DNA of 64,000 nucleotides from Acidobacteriota bacterium (GCA_003225055.1 QIAU01000145.1:43010-107009); one strand, 5' to 3'. Shown: positions 46,770 to 56,550, numbered from the stretch's first letter. The notes: generated from the sequence alone by a model not told the origin. Made by a program: numbers and translations.

Positions 46770-47242
46770 ATGCAACTGACCAGTTCCGCCTTTCAGACGG
46801 GAGGCGCCATACCTGCCCGCTACACTTCGGATGGGGGAGACATTTCGCCCGATTCTCCTGGAAGGAAGCCCCAGATCGAGCGGAGTCATTTGTTCTTATC
46901 CCGCACCACCCGGACGCTCCCAGAGCCGGTGGATTTACGCATTGGGTGGTTTACAACATTCCTCCGAGTCTCGGATCCGCTGCAGAAAATGTCCCCAAGC
47001 AGGAGTTGGTTGCCTCGTTGGGACTTCAAGGCAAGAACGACGGTGGAAAGGTGGGGTATGTGGGCCCCTGTCCCCCTTCGGGTAAGCACCGTTACTTCTT
47101 TGGGCTGTTTGCCCTGGATAAAGAACTCGACCTGCCGCCTGGAGCCAGTCATCAACAGGTGACCTCCGCTATGGAGAACCATCAGCTCGGGGTGGCGGAG
47201 CTCATGGGCACTTACGCCAGGAAATCGGAGCGAGCAGCATAG
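46770..47242 (+). pseudogene. YbhB/PEBP-family protein with one frameshift
   Basis: From ATG 46770 the frame reads MQLTSSAFQTGGAIPARYTSDGGDISP; the continuation lies in another frame: FSWKEAPDRAESFVLI, DAPRAGGFTHWVVYNIPPSLG, then GKNDGGKVGYVGPCPPSGKHRYFFGLFALD and ATLELPPGAS-like LDLPPGAS. One missing base at about 46850-46853 (CCCGATTC) reunites them. The restored ~158-residue protein is a phosphatidylethanolamine-binding-protein (Raf-kinase-inhibitor-like) homologue. The usual DPDAP binding loop is HPDAP here. Confidence 0.8.
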
Positions 47243-47327
47243 GAGTCGACTGCCAGCGGTCCGAGGAAGAGAGCAACCATCAGTTGAGCGCTTGATGAAT
47301 ATTAAACAGCGTTCGGGAGAATTATTC

Positions 47328-47543
47328 ATGCGCATTCACGAAGGCAAGCACGCGTACGACCTGGAGCAATTGCGAGATCCTCAGACCCAGGTCCGTGCCC
47401 AGTGGAGATACAAAGTATACGAGCTGCGGCCGGTGGAAAAAGTCTTAACCAGCGGGGAAGGCAAGACCCGCGCGGAGGCCGAGAAACAGGCGAAGGTTGC
47501 CATTGCGCGATTGACCGAGAACGAACGCCGCCCGGCAGCATAA
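47328..47543 (+). CDS. Small hypothetical protein
   Basis: 71 residues from ATG 47328, which has GGGAG 9 bases upstream; ATG 47295 in the same frame lacks a good site. It reads as a basic beta strand-loop-strand (AQWRYKVYELRPVEKVLTSGEG) followed by a helix (TRAEAEKQAKVAIARLTENE). The pattern resembles small DUF1508- or double-strand-RNA-like alpha-beta modules, but I cannot name a family. Confidence 0.6.
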   Translation: MRIHEGKHAYDLEQLRDPQTQVRAQWRYKVYELRPVEKVLTSGEGKTRAEAEKQAKVAIARLTENERRPAA

Positions 47544-47623
47544 TCCTCGGGGGCCCGCACGGCATGCCATTGGATTCAGCACAATCCAACCGCCCTGGTG
47601 CGGAGGCAGGATATCCACGACCA

Positions 47624-49072
47624 TCAACCCTGCCGGTTCAAGAGAGCATTCGCGGTAAACGAGGCCAGATCGTCGAAAAGGTCTTCGAGTGTGCCTTCTC
47701 TCTCGATTTCATCCAAGCCTAGCTGTCGATCTACACGGGCTTCCATTGCACGCAGTGCCGAGTCAGATGCGTTTCCTCTAAGGTGCTGCAAAAGTAATCG
47801 ATGGCCATTTTTGCGCTCGATTACTTCCAGCCCATCGAGCATCTGGCGATGCGAGGTCCCTTCCCAGATTGCCAGAATCATGGCCTCGCGAAGCCAGCGT
47901 TCCACGCGGTATTCGTACAAGGTCCCCACGCCGCCGTACACCTCCATCGCCCATTTGGCGGTCTCGACAGCGAACTCCGCGGTCCAGTATTTTGCCAAGT
48001 GCGCTACCAAGCGGAACAGGTGATAGCGATCCGAGTAAGGCGGCTTCTCCTGCCACACCTCATCGAGCAGATAGACCGCTTCCCAAGCCAGCCGCGATGC
48101 TGCGCGCAGTTGCTGACAGCGATGCTCGAATTGCCGATGCAGTAAGGGATGCTGGACGATCGGTTTTCCGAAGGCCGTGCGCTGGGTAGCGAAAGAGTAG
48201 GCATCGGTGATGGCGCGTTGTGCCAGCGCGACGGCGCCCACACTGTTGGCTACGCGTGAGAGGTTGAGCGCTTCGAGAATCAAATAGATTCCATACTCGG
48301 CTCTTCCGAGTAGCCACGCCTCACTCTGACGAAGTTCGACTTCCCCGGTGGGAACGGAGCGGGTAGCAATCTTGTCCTTGAGGCGACGAATGCAATAGTT
48401 CAGCTGTCCGTCCCCGCGACGACGCGGCACCAGAAACAGGCTGAGCCCGCGCACATTCTGCGGTGCCCCTTCAGGCCGGGCCGCAACTACAGCCAGTTCG
48501 GCGCCGGCATTGCTCGCGAAGTACTTGTCACCCGTCAATCGCCACTGGTTGCCGTCGGGTTGCGCAACGGTTTCTACGGCTGCGCCCAAATCGGAGCCGC
48601 CCTTGATTTCTGTCATCCAGGTAGCTCCCTGCCAGACATTGTCGTCGCGCTCGAGCATGCGAGGCAGAAACTGTGCCTTCCGCTCTGGATCTCCATATTT
48701 GGACAGTGGCGAAAGCGTCGACAGCGAGACGGTGTATGGACAGGCCAGTCCGGGGTCGTGGAATCCGGTCACGTAGAGCAGAAGGTAAGCGGGTATCAGC
48801 GAATTCTGCTCAACCACTCGCCACAGTACGCCCGACCGGTACCCCTGTCTCAGCATCCGCCAGTATTCGGGCGGATATAGGATTTCATCCACTCGCGTGC
48901 CCCAGCGGTCAAACATCCGCAGCCATGGCGTGCCGGCACGATCGACCGCGTCGGAAATTGCCTGCCCTTCGTTCTGAAACCACAACTGGTATTGGCGAAG
49001 CCAGTCATGGTCAGCCGAGATTCCCTCCTGCTCGAGAAATTGCACAGGAGAGTCGAACACATCAAATCTCAT
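47624..49072 (-). CDS. AidB-like acyl-CoA dehydrogenase family protein
   Basis: 482 residues from ATG 49072. FAD-linked dehydrogenase fold: ACPYTVSLSTLSPLSKYGDPERKAQFLPRML, the substrate/FAD segment ATWMTEIKGGSDLGA (MTE-GGSD typical of AidB), TGDKYFASNAGA, then LEALNLSRVANSVGAVALAQRA and a C-terminal YGGVGTLYEYRVERWLREAMILAIWEGTSHRQM. AidB is linked to protection from alkylation damage and binds DNA; the adaptive partner ada is not here, so an ordinary acyl-CoA substrate is also possible. Confidence 0.88.
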   Translation of the reverse strand: MRFDVFDSPVQFLEQEGISADHDWLRQYQLWFQNEGQAISDAVDRAGTPWLRMFDRWGTRVDEILYPPEYWRMLRQGYRSGVLWRVVEQNSLIPAYLLLYVTGFHDPGLACPYTVSLSTLSPLSKYGDPERKAQFLPRMLERDDNVWQGATWMTEIKGGSDLGAAVETVAQPDGNQWRLTGDKYFASNAGAELAVVAARPEGAPQNVRGLSLFLVPRRRGDGQLNYCIRRLKDKIATRSVPTGEVELRQSEAWLLGRAEYGIYLILEALNLSRVANSVGAVALAQRAITDAYSFATQRTAFGKPIVQHPLLHRQFEHRCQQLRAASRLAWEAVYLLDEVWQEKPPYSDRYHLFRLVAHLAKYWTAEFAVETAKWAMEVYGGVGTLYEYRVERWLREAMILAIWEGTSHRQMLDGLEVIERKNGHRLLLQHLRGNASDSALRAMEARVDRQLGLDEIEREGTLEDLFDDLASFTANALLNRQG

Positions 49073-49389
49073 GAGCAGTGTTCTCTCACCCAACCCGGAA
49101 TTTTGCAAGGATGCTCATAGTCGCCGACAACTTCGAGCAGGCTCACAGTTTGCTTTCGGTGCAATCAGAACCTGGATTCAACGCGGGTAAGTTTTGTTGG
49201 TGCCCGCCTGGCTCGCCGCGAGTCAGTCCCAGAGGGGGAGGCGATCCAGATTTTAGAAATTTCCAATTTCGGAAACGATGAAAAAGGCATCACGGTAGCT
49301 ACTAAGAAACGTCTGTCAGGGCTGATCTGACAGCAGGACAACGTAAAGACCGATGGCAGCAAGAGAAATGTCACAAATCATGACTCCGC

Positions 49390-49872
49390 CAGCTTTAATT
49401 TCGATTCTGGTCTCGGGACGAAGATCAAACTGTACTTTCCCGTTGGGGGTGATCGTGTGGAGACAAGAGCGGAATTCGGGCAAAAGAAAAATACTGCCGC
49501 CACAATTCTCCTCGCTGAAGATGAAGTAAGCCTGCGGTGAATCATCAGCGAGATCTTAGCATCGCGGGGCTTCGTGGTCTTGGAGGCGGACAACGGAGCC
49601 GGAGCGCTGGGGCTGGCTAAACGTCATCATGAAGAGATCGACGCTGTCGTAACTGACATCGTTATGCCGATAATGGACGATCTGGAGCTGGGCAAGAGAC
49701 TCGAGCATGTGCGCCCGCAGGCAAGGACAATCCATATGTCCGGCTACAACGACCATGCGGAGCTGCTCCATGACTTCGCCCGCAGCCCGGTGCCCTTCTT
49801 CCGGAGCCGTTTGCGCTCAAAGAACGGGTGCAGACACTCGGCCAGATAATCGAGGAACTTCGTCAGCTTTGA
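49390..49872 (+). pseudogene. Hybrid histidine kinase/receiver remnant
   Basis: The first piece, FDSGLGTKIKLYFPV, is the end of a histidine-kinase ATPase domain. TILLAEDEVSLR follows, then an in-frame TGA (about 49537) where a receiver domain should continue, then IISEILASRGFVVLEADNGAG, AVVTDIVMPIMDDLELGKRL and TIHMSGY. A frameshift near 49798 leads to PFALKERVQTLGQIIEEL and a stop. The receiver keeps its phosphorylatable D in VTDIVMP. The rest of the kinase is lost, so this is a decayed two-component protein. Confidence 0.78.
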
Positions 49873-50102
49873 CCTGACCCCGGATTCGATAGCTGCTGCT
49901 GGGAGTTCGGGACAGATTAAGCCCCACCCTGCCAGTCTCAAATATTCCGAAAGCCGCTATTCCCGCTAGGCCTCTGTTTTCAGCGGTTTAATGGCTTCTG
50001 GGCACAGTTCGAGGGTTACAACCGGCACCTCCCGTGCTGATCCGATAGAATTCATACCGATAGTGGCCAGAGTTAAGACTGAAAAGGGTACACTCAGATC
50101 AA

Positions 50103-51197
50103 ATGCCAGTTCCCGTATCACAGATGTGGACGGTCGCATCCTACGTGGTCAAGCAGAAGCTTAAACGACGGAAGCATTTCCCCGTCGTGCTCATGTTGGA
50201 GCCGCTGATGCGCTGCAACCTGGCCTGCGCCGGCTGCGGAAAGATCCAGTATCCCGCCCATATTCTGAAAAAAGAGCTCAGTCCGGAAGAGTGTTTCAAG
50301 GCGGTAGACGAGTGTGGCGCGCCCATGGTCAGTATCCCCGGGGGAGAGCCGCTCATGCACCCGCGCATCGCCGAGATCGTCGAAGGCATCCTGGCACGCC
50401 AAAAATACGTTTATCTCTGCACCAACGGTCTTCTGCTCAAAGAGAAGCTCGACCGGTTCAAACCCAGCAAGTACTTCTCCTTTGTAGTGCACATGGACGG
50501 GCAGCGTGAACACCACGATTTCTCCGTGTGCCGTGAGGGCACCTACGACAAGGCGGTCGAAGCCATTCGCGAAGCTCTGAAACGCGGCTTCCGCGTGACG
50601 ACGAACACCACGCTGTTCGAAGGCGCAGACCCGAAGAGCGTGCGTGACTTCTTTGACGAGATGATGAACCTGGGCGTCGAAGGACTCATGCTCTCGCCTG
50701 GCTATACCTACGACAAAGCCCCGGACCAGGAGCATTTCCTGAGCCGCAAGAAAACGCGCCGCCTCTTCCGGCAGATTCTGAGTAATCGCAACCAGCAGTG
50801 GAAGTTCAATATGAGCCCGCTGTTTCTCGAGTTCCTGATGGGGCGGCGGGAATACCGCTGCACGCCGTGGGGCATGCCCACCTACAACATCTTTGGCTGG
50901 CAGAAGCCCTGCTATCTTTTGCAGGATGGGTATGCTGACACCTTCGGGGAATTGATACGCGGGACGAAATGGGAGCACTACGGGACTGAAAGCGGGAATC
51001 CCAAGTGCGCCAACTGCATGGTGCACAGCGGGTACGAGACTAGTGCCGTGAATAACACGTTCGGGTCGCTCAACGGTTTTCTGGCGACGGTGCGGGCCAC
51101 GATTTTCAATAGCTACAAGGATCCCGATGTCGACAGTTTCACCACGCCTGCCCGCAGTTCACGGCCTCTGGTTCAAATCTCCAGGACCGAAGCGTAG
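50103..51197 (+). CDS. hpnH: HpnH, adenosyl-hopene transferase
   Basis: 364 residues, radical-SAM enzyme that adds 5'-deoxyadenosine to diploptene in the first step of extended hopanoid synthesis. The radical-SAM cysteines C38, C42 and C45 are in RCNLACAGCGK. SIPGGEPLMHP is the SAM-binding GGEP motif. The C-terminal cysteines (PCYLLQDGYA, KCANCMVHSGYE) match HpnH members. Other hopanoid genes (shc, hpnG) are not adjacent. A conserved hypothetical follows by 9 bp. Confidence 0.94.
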   Translation: MPVPVSQMWTVASYVVKQKLKRRKHFPVVLMLEPLMRCNLACAGCGKIQYPAHILKKELSPEECFKAVDECGAPMVSIPGGEPLMHPRIAEIVEGILARQKYVYLCTNGLLLKEKLDRFKPSKYFSFVVHMDGQREHHDFSVCREGTYDKAVEAIREALKRGFRVTTNTTLFEGADPKSVRDFFDEMMNLGVEGLMLSPGYTYDKAPDQEHFLSRKKTRRLFRQILSNRNQQWKFNMSPLFLEFLMGRREYRCTPWGMPTYNIFGWQKPCYLLQDGYADTFGELIRGTKWEHYGTESGNPKCANCMVHSGYETSAVNNTFGSLNGFLATVRATIFNSYKDPDVDSFTTPARSSRPLVQISRTEA

Positions 51198-51206
51198 ACT
51201 CTGCGC

Positions 51207-51623
51207 ATGTCTGATTCGAAGATTTCTAATTCCCAGGAAGAAGACGAAAAATTGGGCGTTGCCCACCAGGATCTCCAGGGCTGGGTACCTCGTATGGCCA
51301 GCGAAGAGGAGATCCGCAGCGCTTTCGAGAAGGCTTTTGACTACCGTGGAGATCTGACCATCACATTGAGAAATGGCCAGAAGATCGAAGGCTATATTTT
51401 TGACCGGCGCGCCGACAGCCCGCGCCTTAAGGAATGTGTAGTCCGCCTGATGCCTAAGGTAGGCGGCAGGCTGACGATTCCCTATAGCGACATCGCCGCA
51501 CTAGCGTTCACCGGCAAGGACACCGCCGCCGGCAAGAGTTTCGAGGCTTGGGTGAAGAAGTACAAAGAAAAGAAGGCAGCCGGCGAGAAGAACATCGGCA
51601 TTGAGGCTGAGCCTCTCGATTGA
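51207..51623 (+). CDS. Conserved hypothetical downstream of hpnH
   Basis: 138 residues, no signal peptide. An acidic N-terminus (MSDSKISNSQEEDEK) is followed by a domain with small beta strands: AFDYRGDLTITLRNGQKIEGYIFDRR, then CVVRLMPK, RLTIPYSDIAALAFTGKD and a lysine-rich end. The TxTLxNGxKIEGYIF pattern resembles SH3-like or Sm-like folds. It sits 9 bp after hpnH and probably shares its transcript; a link to hopanoids is inference from position. Confidence 0.7.
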   Translation: MSDSKISNSQEEDEKLGVAHQDLQGWVPRMASEEEIRSAFEKAFDYRGDLTITLRNGQKIEGYIFDRRADSPRLKECVVRLMPKVGGRLTIPYSDIAALAFTGKDTAAGKSFEAWVKKYKEKKAAGEKNIGIEAEPLD

Positions 51624-51638
51624 AGCGATCAATCCCGG

Positions 51639-52235
51639 TTACCGCAAGAAGCTCATCTTCGCAACAATTGCTGCCGCTTTCTCCAGGCGGTGCAGGTCAT
51701 CAATCGTGAAATCGGGTCCTGCCGAGGTGGGAGCGGGACCCTTGCGCGAAATTTGAATCACCCCCAAGACATCCCCCTCCTCGTCGACGATGGGGGCGGA
51801 CATGATCTTCTGAATGGGCGCTGGATCCGACGCTTCGCTGTCCTCCCTTTTCTCCTGCGGCTTCACAGCTTCGAAGACGGCCATATGCCGCACTTTGGCG
51901 AACGTGTTGGATAGCAAGGCCGTTTTGGTCGCCGCCGTCCTAGCGGCTACGGCTGGACTAGACAGCGGAATCAGTCCCGCCGCGCTCAACAATGGAGGAT
52001 AGAGAAACTTGAGCATCCCCTCATCCAGGCGCAGCAACGCGACTTCATCGAGCCCAACTTGAAATAGACGCGCCAATGCTGCACACGCGTTCGGCGGCGT
52101 CAGATTCTTCTTCAATCGAGATAAGAGGGTCGCAAGCTCGCCGGTTTTTTCACTTTGAGAGCCACTCATATCTAAGGAGATCGCGAGTTCCGTTCCGGGG
52201 CCACTCACATCGTCACCCCTTCGCCTTCGATCCAT
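51639..52235 (-). CDS. GAF-domain protein
   Basis: 198 residues. After a polar N-terminus the protein has a GAF-like fold: NACAALARLFQVGLDEVALLRLDEGMLKFLYPP, then FEAVKPQ, IQKIMSAPIVDEEGDVLGVIQISRKG and FTIDDLHRLEKAAAIVAKM. The IMSAPIVDxxGxVLGVIQ segment is typical of GAF sensor domains; ligand unknown and no output domain is fused. ATG choice 52235 or 52169 is uncertain. Convergent with the gene after hpnH. Confidence 0.8.
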   Translation of the reverse strand: MDRRRRGDDVSGPGTELAISLDMSGSQSEKTGELATLLSRLKKNLTPPNACAALARLFQVGLDEVALLRLDEGMLKFLYPPLLSAAGLIPLSSPAVAARTAATKTALLSNTFAKVRHMAVFEAVKPQEKREDSEASDPAPIQKIMSAPIVDEEGDVLGVIQISRKGPAPTSAGPDFTIDDLHRLEKAAAIVAKMSFLR

Positions 52236-52385
52236 CAAGTTACTATCGGATGTTGCGGCGATCGTTGGCCCCTATCCGTCGAGCGTTGGGTAAAGGCCGC
52301 CGTCGATTCCTATTCTCGCATGAACGCAAGAAAAGGGCGCATCTAGCAAGATCTACCCCTCTAGTTGCCGGGGAGAAACTGCTTC

Positions 52386-53630
52386 CTACCATACCTTGAA
52401 GTTCAGCTTATCCAACCAGATCAAGTACGGTTGCTGCCCGTAGTTTCCGTCCTGCTGGTAGTTGATGGTGACTCCATACCAGTTCTTCTTGGTCGGACTG
52501 AAGTAGCAGTTCACTTTGGCGGTCTTGCCATTCAACGTAAGGAACTTGAACAGCAGGCGGTTGTCCGGCGTCCGCTGCGCCCGGATCACGAGGTGATTCC
52601 AGCCATTGACCGGGTTGCAGGGAATACCTGTGGGATGCCATCTCCGGTTGATGTCGAACTCCGGGGCCTGCGAGAGGGCAGTGTTCTTGGCGTAGAAATA
52701 AACGTCGTGGGTGAAATTGTGCAGGCTGGGAACAATCGTTTGTTGCCCTATCCGGCAGGCCCTGTGACGAGAAATCGCTGATGAGGCGAATGTTCCAGAG
52801 GATGTCGGCGTATTGCGTCTGCCCGCCAAATGTCGTGCTGCGTGGAGCTGCCATTCAGAGAAAGCGAATTGATTCCGCGTACCGCGACCAGGTAACCTCA
52901 GGTCCACGCTGCCTGCAGAAGGGGCAGATGGCATAGGAAACCGGCAGCAGAGCGTATCCCGTCCAGCCTGATTGCGCATGCAGATTGGGAAAAGTCTTGG
53001 TTCCCCCGGGGGAGGAGCCGAATTTACTGTGATGGTAATCGGAGTTTTAAGCGCTCTGCCGCAGTTGTCCCACTCCTGAACTACTGTTGTTATAGGTCCC
53101 CGCGCTATGGCTGAGGTTTGTATTCAGCGTAGATCCGTTGACGACATAAGCCAGCACACCGGGAGCCGTGTAGATGCCCATGGCTGCCACGCCTTTGGCG
53201 CAGCTGGAGGTGGCAGTCGCAACGTAATTCACCGGCGAGCCTACCGCGCTGTTGTTAACCGGCGAGGTGACATGCACCCCTGCCGTGGATGTTCCACTGA
53301 CCGTGATTTTGATCGGGGTAGAGGAAGAACCTCCGCAGTTGTCCCATTCCTGGACCACGGTGTTGTAGGTTCCAGGGCTCAAATTCAGAGAAGTATTCAG
53401 GCTTGCGCCGTTAACCAGGTAGACTCGCACTCCGGGAGCGGCGTAGATTCCCATAGCCGAAACGCCTTTGGAGCAGCTCGTCGTGGCGGTTGCCACAAAC
53501 TGCACGCTGGCGCCAACTGTACTGTGGTTGGCTGGGGCTGTGACCAGGACTCCTGCCCACGCAGATATAGCCCAACTCGTAACCAGAAAGACTGCAACTC
53601 GAGCCCAAGAGACACGCTGTGGCTTTTCAT
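52386..53630 (-). pseudogene. Decayed secreted protein with Ig-like repeats and C-terminal beta domain
   Basis: The order on the minus strand is: ATG 53630; a signal peptide recoverable as MKKPQRVSWARVAVFL if one A is restored at the 4-T plus-strand run 53624-53627; two ~85-residue repeats (VGASVQFVATATTSCSKGVSAMGIY and VGSPVNYVATATSSCAKGVAAMGIY, each with a WDNCG segment); a GGQTQYADILWNIRL block; then NFTHDVYFYAKN, GIPCNPVNGWNHLVI and WLDKLNFKVW. At least four frameshifts occur, one fitting an extra base in AAA at 52828-52830. About 30 residues expected between EFDIN and HPTGIPC are missing, pointing to true decay. Confidence 0.75.
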
Positions 53631-54017
53631 CAATCGACTCTCCAGCTGGACAAGTGGCGTGAAAGACAACTTTGCCACTTGATTCCGGGCCCCGGTTGAA
53701 GCTAATGCTTACAGATAAGGCTTCTTACAATTTGCTAAGCCGATGACGTGAATACGTTTGGCCGCAGTGTAGAGATGCATTTACTAACCCTCAAGGGGAA
53801 GTTGCAATAGTTTTGTCACCTGAGTTTTCAGAATGAATTTTTGGCCGCGTTGAAAAGACTGCCCGCACTCAAACCACCTGCTGAAAAACGCGTGCGCGGC
53901 GGCTGATGTCTGTTTCTAATTTGCGGAGGTGGCGGCACCTCGGAAAGACGCGCCCGGACACGAGTGGGGGATCGATTGACATGTTGAGAAGGGGCAAGCC
54001 CTGTCTCCTATCCTCAA
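53631..54017. other. 387-bp region without a recognisable gene
   Basis: Lies upstream of the decayed secreted-protein gene (its promoter side) and after the MFS gene end. A long minus frame overlapping the MFS gene from 53869 is a shadow. No repeat or RNA gene seen. Confidence 0.4.
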
Positions 54018-55256
54018 TTACTTGTGAGTAGAGACGCGGCTCGCCGCGTCTCCATCGGCTGCGATGCCGGAATCTTTCGCCGGCGCAGAGATCAAGCTGT
54101 ACATTACGAGCATCGCAAGGCACCCGCCCAACGGTACCAGCAGCCCGAATTTCAGACTGCCATACCAAGTCGAGGTATAACCCACGAGCCAGGGCAGTGT
54201 GGCGCCACCTAGTCCCGAAAGTGTGAACATCAATCCGGCAAGGCGCGACGCCATGGCGCCGAACTGGTGAGAGAGCATCGCGATCGCGATAGGGTAGACC
54301 GTAGAAAAACCCAAACCGGCAAAGCCGACGCTGATAGCCAGGGCGGGAGTGTTCGTCGCCGAGTGCAGTGCGATGATCCCGAGAGCACCCAATCCCAGGC
54401 CCAGTCGGGCCAGCAATAGCTCCGAAACATGCCGCAGGACGAACGGCGCGGCCGCTCGTCCGACCAGCAGGGCCGCCCAGAAAAAGGAAGGCATGATCGC
54501 CCAGGCCGTCCCGGTATCGGAGGTGATTCGCCGCGCATAGGAGGCAGTCCATCCTCCCACGGCGGTTTCGCTCCCCACATATAAGAAGAAGATAGCCCCG
54601 AGAATTGGAACGTAGCGGCTTCGCCAAATACTTTTGCCCGGAGAAGATGCCGAAACCGCGTGCGTTTCCATTTGATCGGAGTCGCCGAAACAGACTCTTG
54701 TCAGGGTTGCCGCCAGTACCACCAGGAGGGCTGCGGTTCCGTAGAGAAGAAGTGAGCCCCGGTTCACGCGTTGCAGGCTCGCCACTACGAAGGGGCATCC
54801 CACGGCCCCCATTCCCCACGACAAGTTCACCAGATTCAGCGCCGCGGCGCGCCGGCTCGGATTCAGCTCCGAAACCAGGAGGTTCGTAGTCGGGATCGCG
54901 AGGCCCAATCCGATCCCAAACACGAAAGACAAAATGATGCCGAGCCTCCAAGTGCCAAGTTCAAGTGCGCCCGTGCCCAGCGCCATCATGCCGAGTCCCA
55001 TCACCAGGGACACGCGCGAACCCCGGCGGGGCGTGACCAAACTCGATGCCGCTACGCCCAGCATCGAACCAGCAAATTGAGACGTAAACAGAACTCCGGC
55101 CTGGGTATCGTTTAGCTTCCATCGCGTGGAGAGGACTGGGAGCAAGGGCCCCAGCATGGTATTGACTACGCCAGTCAAGACGAAGCCGGAGTGCAGCAGG
55201 GGCGAAAGCGCTGCGCTGACAGGTTTCGTTTGCGTGTTGAAGCTGGGGGGCTGCAC
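54018..55256 (-). CDS. MFS transporter, sugar-type
   Basis: 412 residues with 12 predicted hydrophobic helices. Early GPLLPVLSTRWKLNDTQAGVLFTSQFAGSMLG, loop RRGSRVSLVMGLG and later GIGLGLAIPTTNLLVSELNPSRRA match the Major Facilitator Superfamily, most like fucose/glucose-type sugar permeases. Start is a GTG at 55256. The C-terminal residues DGDAASRVST are encoded by a perfect palindrome of dispersed-repeat type. The gene lies 60 bp downstream of the LacI gene on the same strand, so it is probably controlled with it and imports the product of the glycan enzymes. Confidence 0.88.
   Translation of the reverse strand: MQPPSFNTQTKPVSAALSPLLHSGFVLTGVVNTMLGPLLPVLSTRWKLNDTQAGVLFTSQFAGSMLGVAASSLVTPRRGSRVSLVMGLGMMALGTGALELGTWRLGIILSFVFGIGLGLAIPTTNLLVSELNPSRRAAALNLVNLSWGMGAVGCPFVVASLQRVNRGSLLLYGTAALLVVLAATLTRVCFGDSDQMETHAVSASSPGKSIWRSRYVPILGAIFFLYVGSETAVGGWTASYARRITSDTGTAWAIMPSFFWAALLVGRAAAPFVLRHVSELLLARLGLGLGALGIIALHSATNTPALAISVGFAGLGFSTVYPIAIAMLSHQFGAMASRLAGLMFTLSGLGGATLPWLVGYTSTWYGSLKFGLLVPLGGCLAMLVMYSLISAPAKDSGIAADGDAASRVSTHK
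54031..54052. repeat. 22-bp perfect palindrome at MFS gene end
   Basis: GAGACGCGGC (54031-54040), TC, then GCCGCGTCTC (54043-54052): 10-bp perfect arms with a 2-base centre. Similar REP-like palindromes are common in bacterial genomes. It lies inside the coding 3' end of the MFS gene and could fold in its mRNA. Confidence 0.8.
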
Positions 55257-55316
55257 GGGTCCGGATTGATCAGTGGTCTAGGTAAGCATTCGGGACAGAC
55301 CGGGTAGACGACGCGA

Positions 55317-56396
55317 TTATTCCCGGCCCTTGTCCTGTGCGCTTACCGCACAAGTCGTTTCGCGCACGATGAGCTCCGGCTCAACCGTTATCTGCTTCAC
55401 GGTGGCATCAGCAGCTCGTCGTGTGATCCTGCGCAGCACCGTCTCGGCAGCAGTTCTCCCCATTTTGTGCAGCGGCTGCCGCACGGTCGTGAGTCCGGGA
55501 TTCTGATAAGCAGCGCTCTGAATGTCGTCGAAGCCAACGACGGAAACGTCCTCCGGAACCCGCCGCCCTGACTCGCGCAGAGCCCGAATGGCGCCCATTG
55601 CGGAAATGTCGTTAAAAGCAAACAACGCGGTGAAGGGCTCGTGTGTGACCAGAAGTCTTTTTGTCACCTTGTACCCAAGTTGCGGAGACGGTGAATCGCC
55701 CTCCAGTTGGACGGTGAGTTTCGAGGAAACCGCCAATCCCAATCGTCGCGCCACTTCCACTATGGCGTTCCACCGCACTGCCGTATCGGAACTGAACTCC
55801 TGGCCTTTGATAAAGGCGATCTTGCGGTGCCCAAGTTGTACCAGGTGTTTCAGTGCAAGCTCGGCAGCGCGCTCGTGATCGAGCACGATGTTGATGACGC
55901 CTTTGACCTCGTTATGTCCAGAGACGGTTACAACTGGAACTGTAAAATCGTGATGCCACGGCGTGTCCACTGCAATCAACCCATCCACCGAGCGATCCAG
56001 AAATAGCCGGGGATATTCGTCGATCAGGTCGGCCCGGTGGCGATGACTGGCAACAAAGTAAAAGTATCCTTCGCGGAGAAGGTGATCCTCAATGCCGCTC
56101 ATGACCATCGCGGCGTAACCGTCGCTTACTTCCGGCACCATGACGCCGATGGTGAAGCTGCGCTGGGTCCGCAGCGAGCGCGCAAAGAAGTTGGGCCGGT
56201 AGTTGAACTTGCGAGCTGCCGAGAGGATTCGGTCTTTCGTATCCTGCGGAATCGAATCGGCCACCGAAGAACGGTTAATGACCAGCGAAACGGTGGCCGG
56301 CGAGAGACCCAGATGCTCCGCCAGTTTTTTGAGGCTGATAGGCTGCCCGCGCGTCATACGCCGCGGGCCGTTATTGCCGGCCTTTGCCTTCTTCAT
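55317..56396 (-). CDS. LacI-family transcriptional regulator
   Basis: 359 residues from ATG 56396. The helix-turn-helix is ISLKKLAEHLGLSPATVSLVINRSS, followed by the hinge ILSAARKFNYRPNFFARSLRTQRS. The periplasmic-binding-protein-like effector domain spans about 75-350, with the dimer/ligand segments VPVVTVSGHNE, HRKIAFIKGQ and VVGFDDIQSAAYQNPGLTTV. It likely represses the neighbouring glycan genes and binds a sugar inducer; two palindromic operators lie at 56590 and 59595. It is a close paralogue of the regulator beginning at 63402. Confidence 0.92.
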   Translation of the reverse strand: MKKAKAGNNGPRRMTRGQPISLKKLAEHLGLSPATVSLVINRSSVADSIPQDTKDRILSAARKFNYRPNFFARSLRTQRSFTIGVMVPEVSDGYAAMVMSGIEDHLLREGYFYFVASHRHRADLIDEYPRLFLDRSVDGLIAVDTPWHHDFTVPVVTVSGHNEVKGVINIVLDHERAAELALKHLVQLGHRKIAFIKGQEFSSDTAVRWNAIVEVARRLGLAVSSKLTVQLEGDSPSPQLGYKVTKRLLVTHEPFTALFAFNDISAMGAIRALRESGRRVPEDVSVVGFDDIQSAAYQNPGLTTVRQPLHKMGRTAAETVLRRITRRAADATVKQITVEPELIVRETTCAVSAQDKGRE

Positions 56397-56550
56397 GGGC
56401 ACGCTGCGCAGTCTCGCATAATGAAGTTCGTGTGGCAAGCATCACAAGCGCCATCACAAGCGCCAGAACAGACCATCTAGCTTTCAGCCAGACCGCTCAA
56501 AGCGAGCGATCCACTCCATTGTCGAAACCAGGAAGCACCTCAGGAAATTC

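Noticed and set aside
50118..51026. 302-codon minus-strand frame opposite hpnH
   Set aside because: Antisense shadow of a clear radical-SAM enzyme.
53869..54951. 360-codon open frame on the minus strand
   Set aside because: It overlaps the MFS gene in another frame and reads as arginine/glycine-rich shadow sequence without family resemblance.
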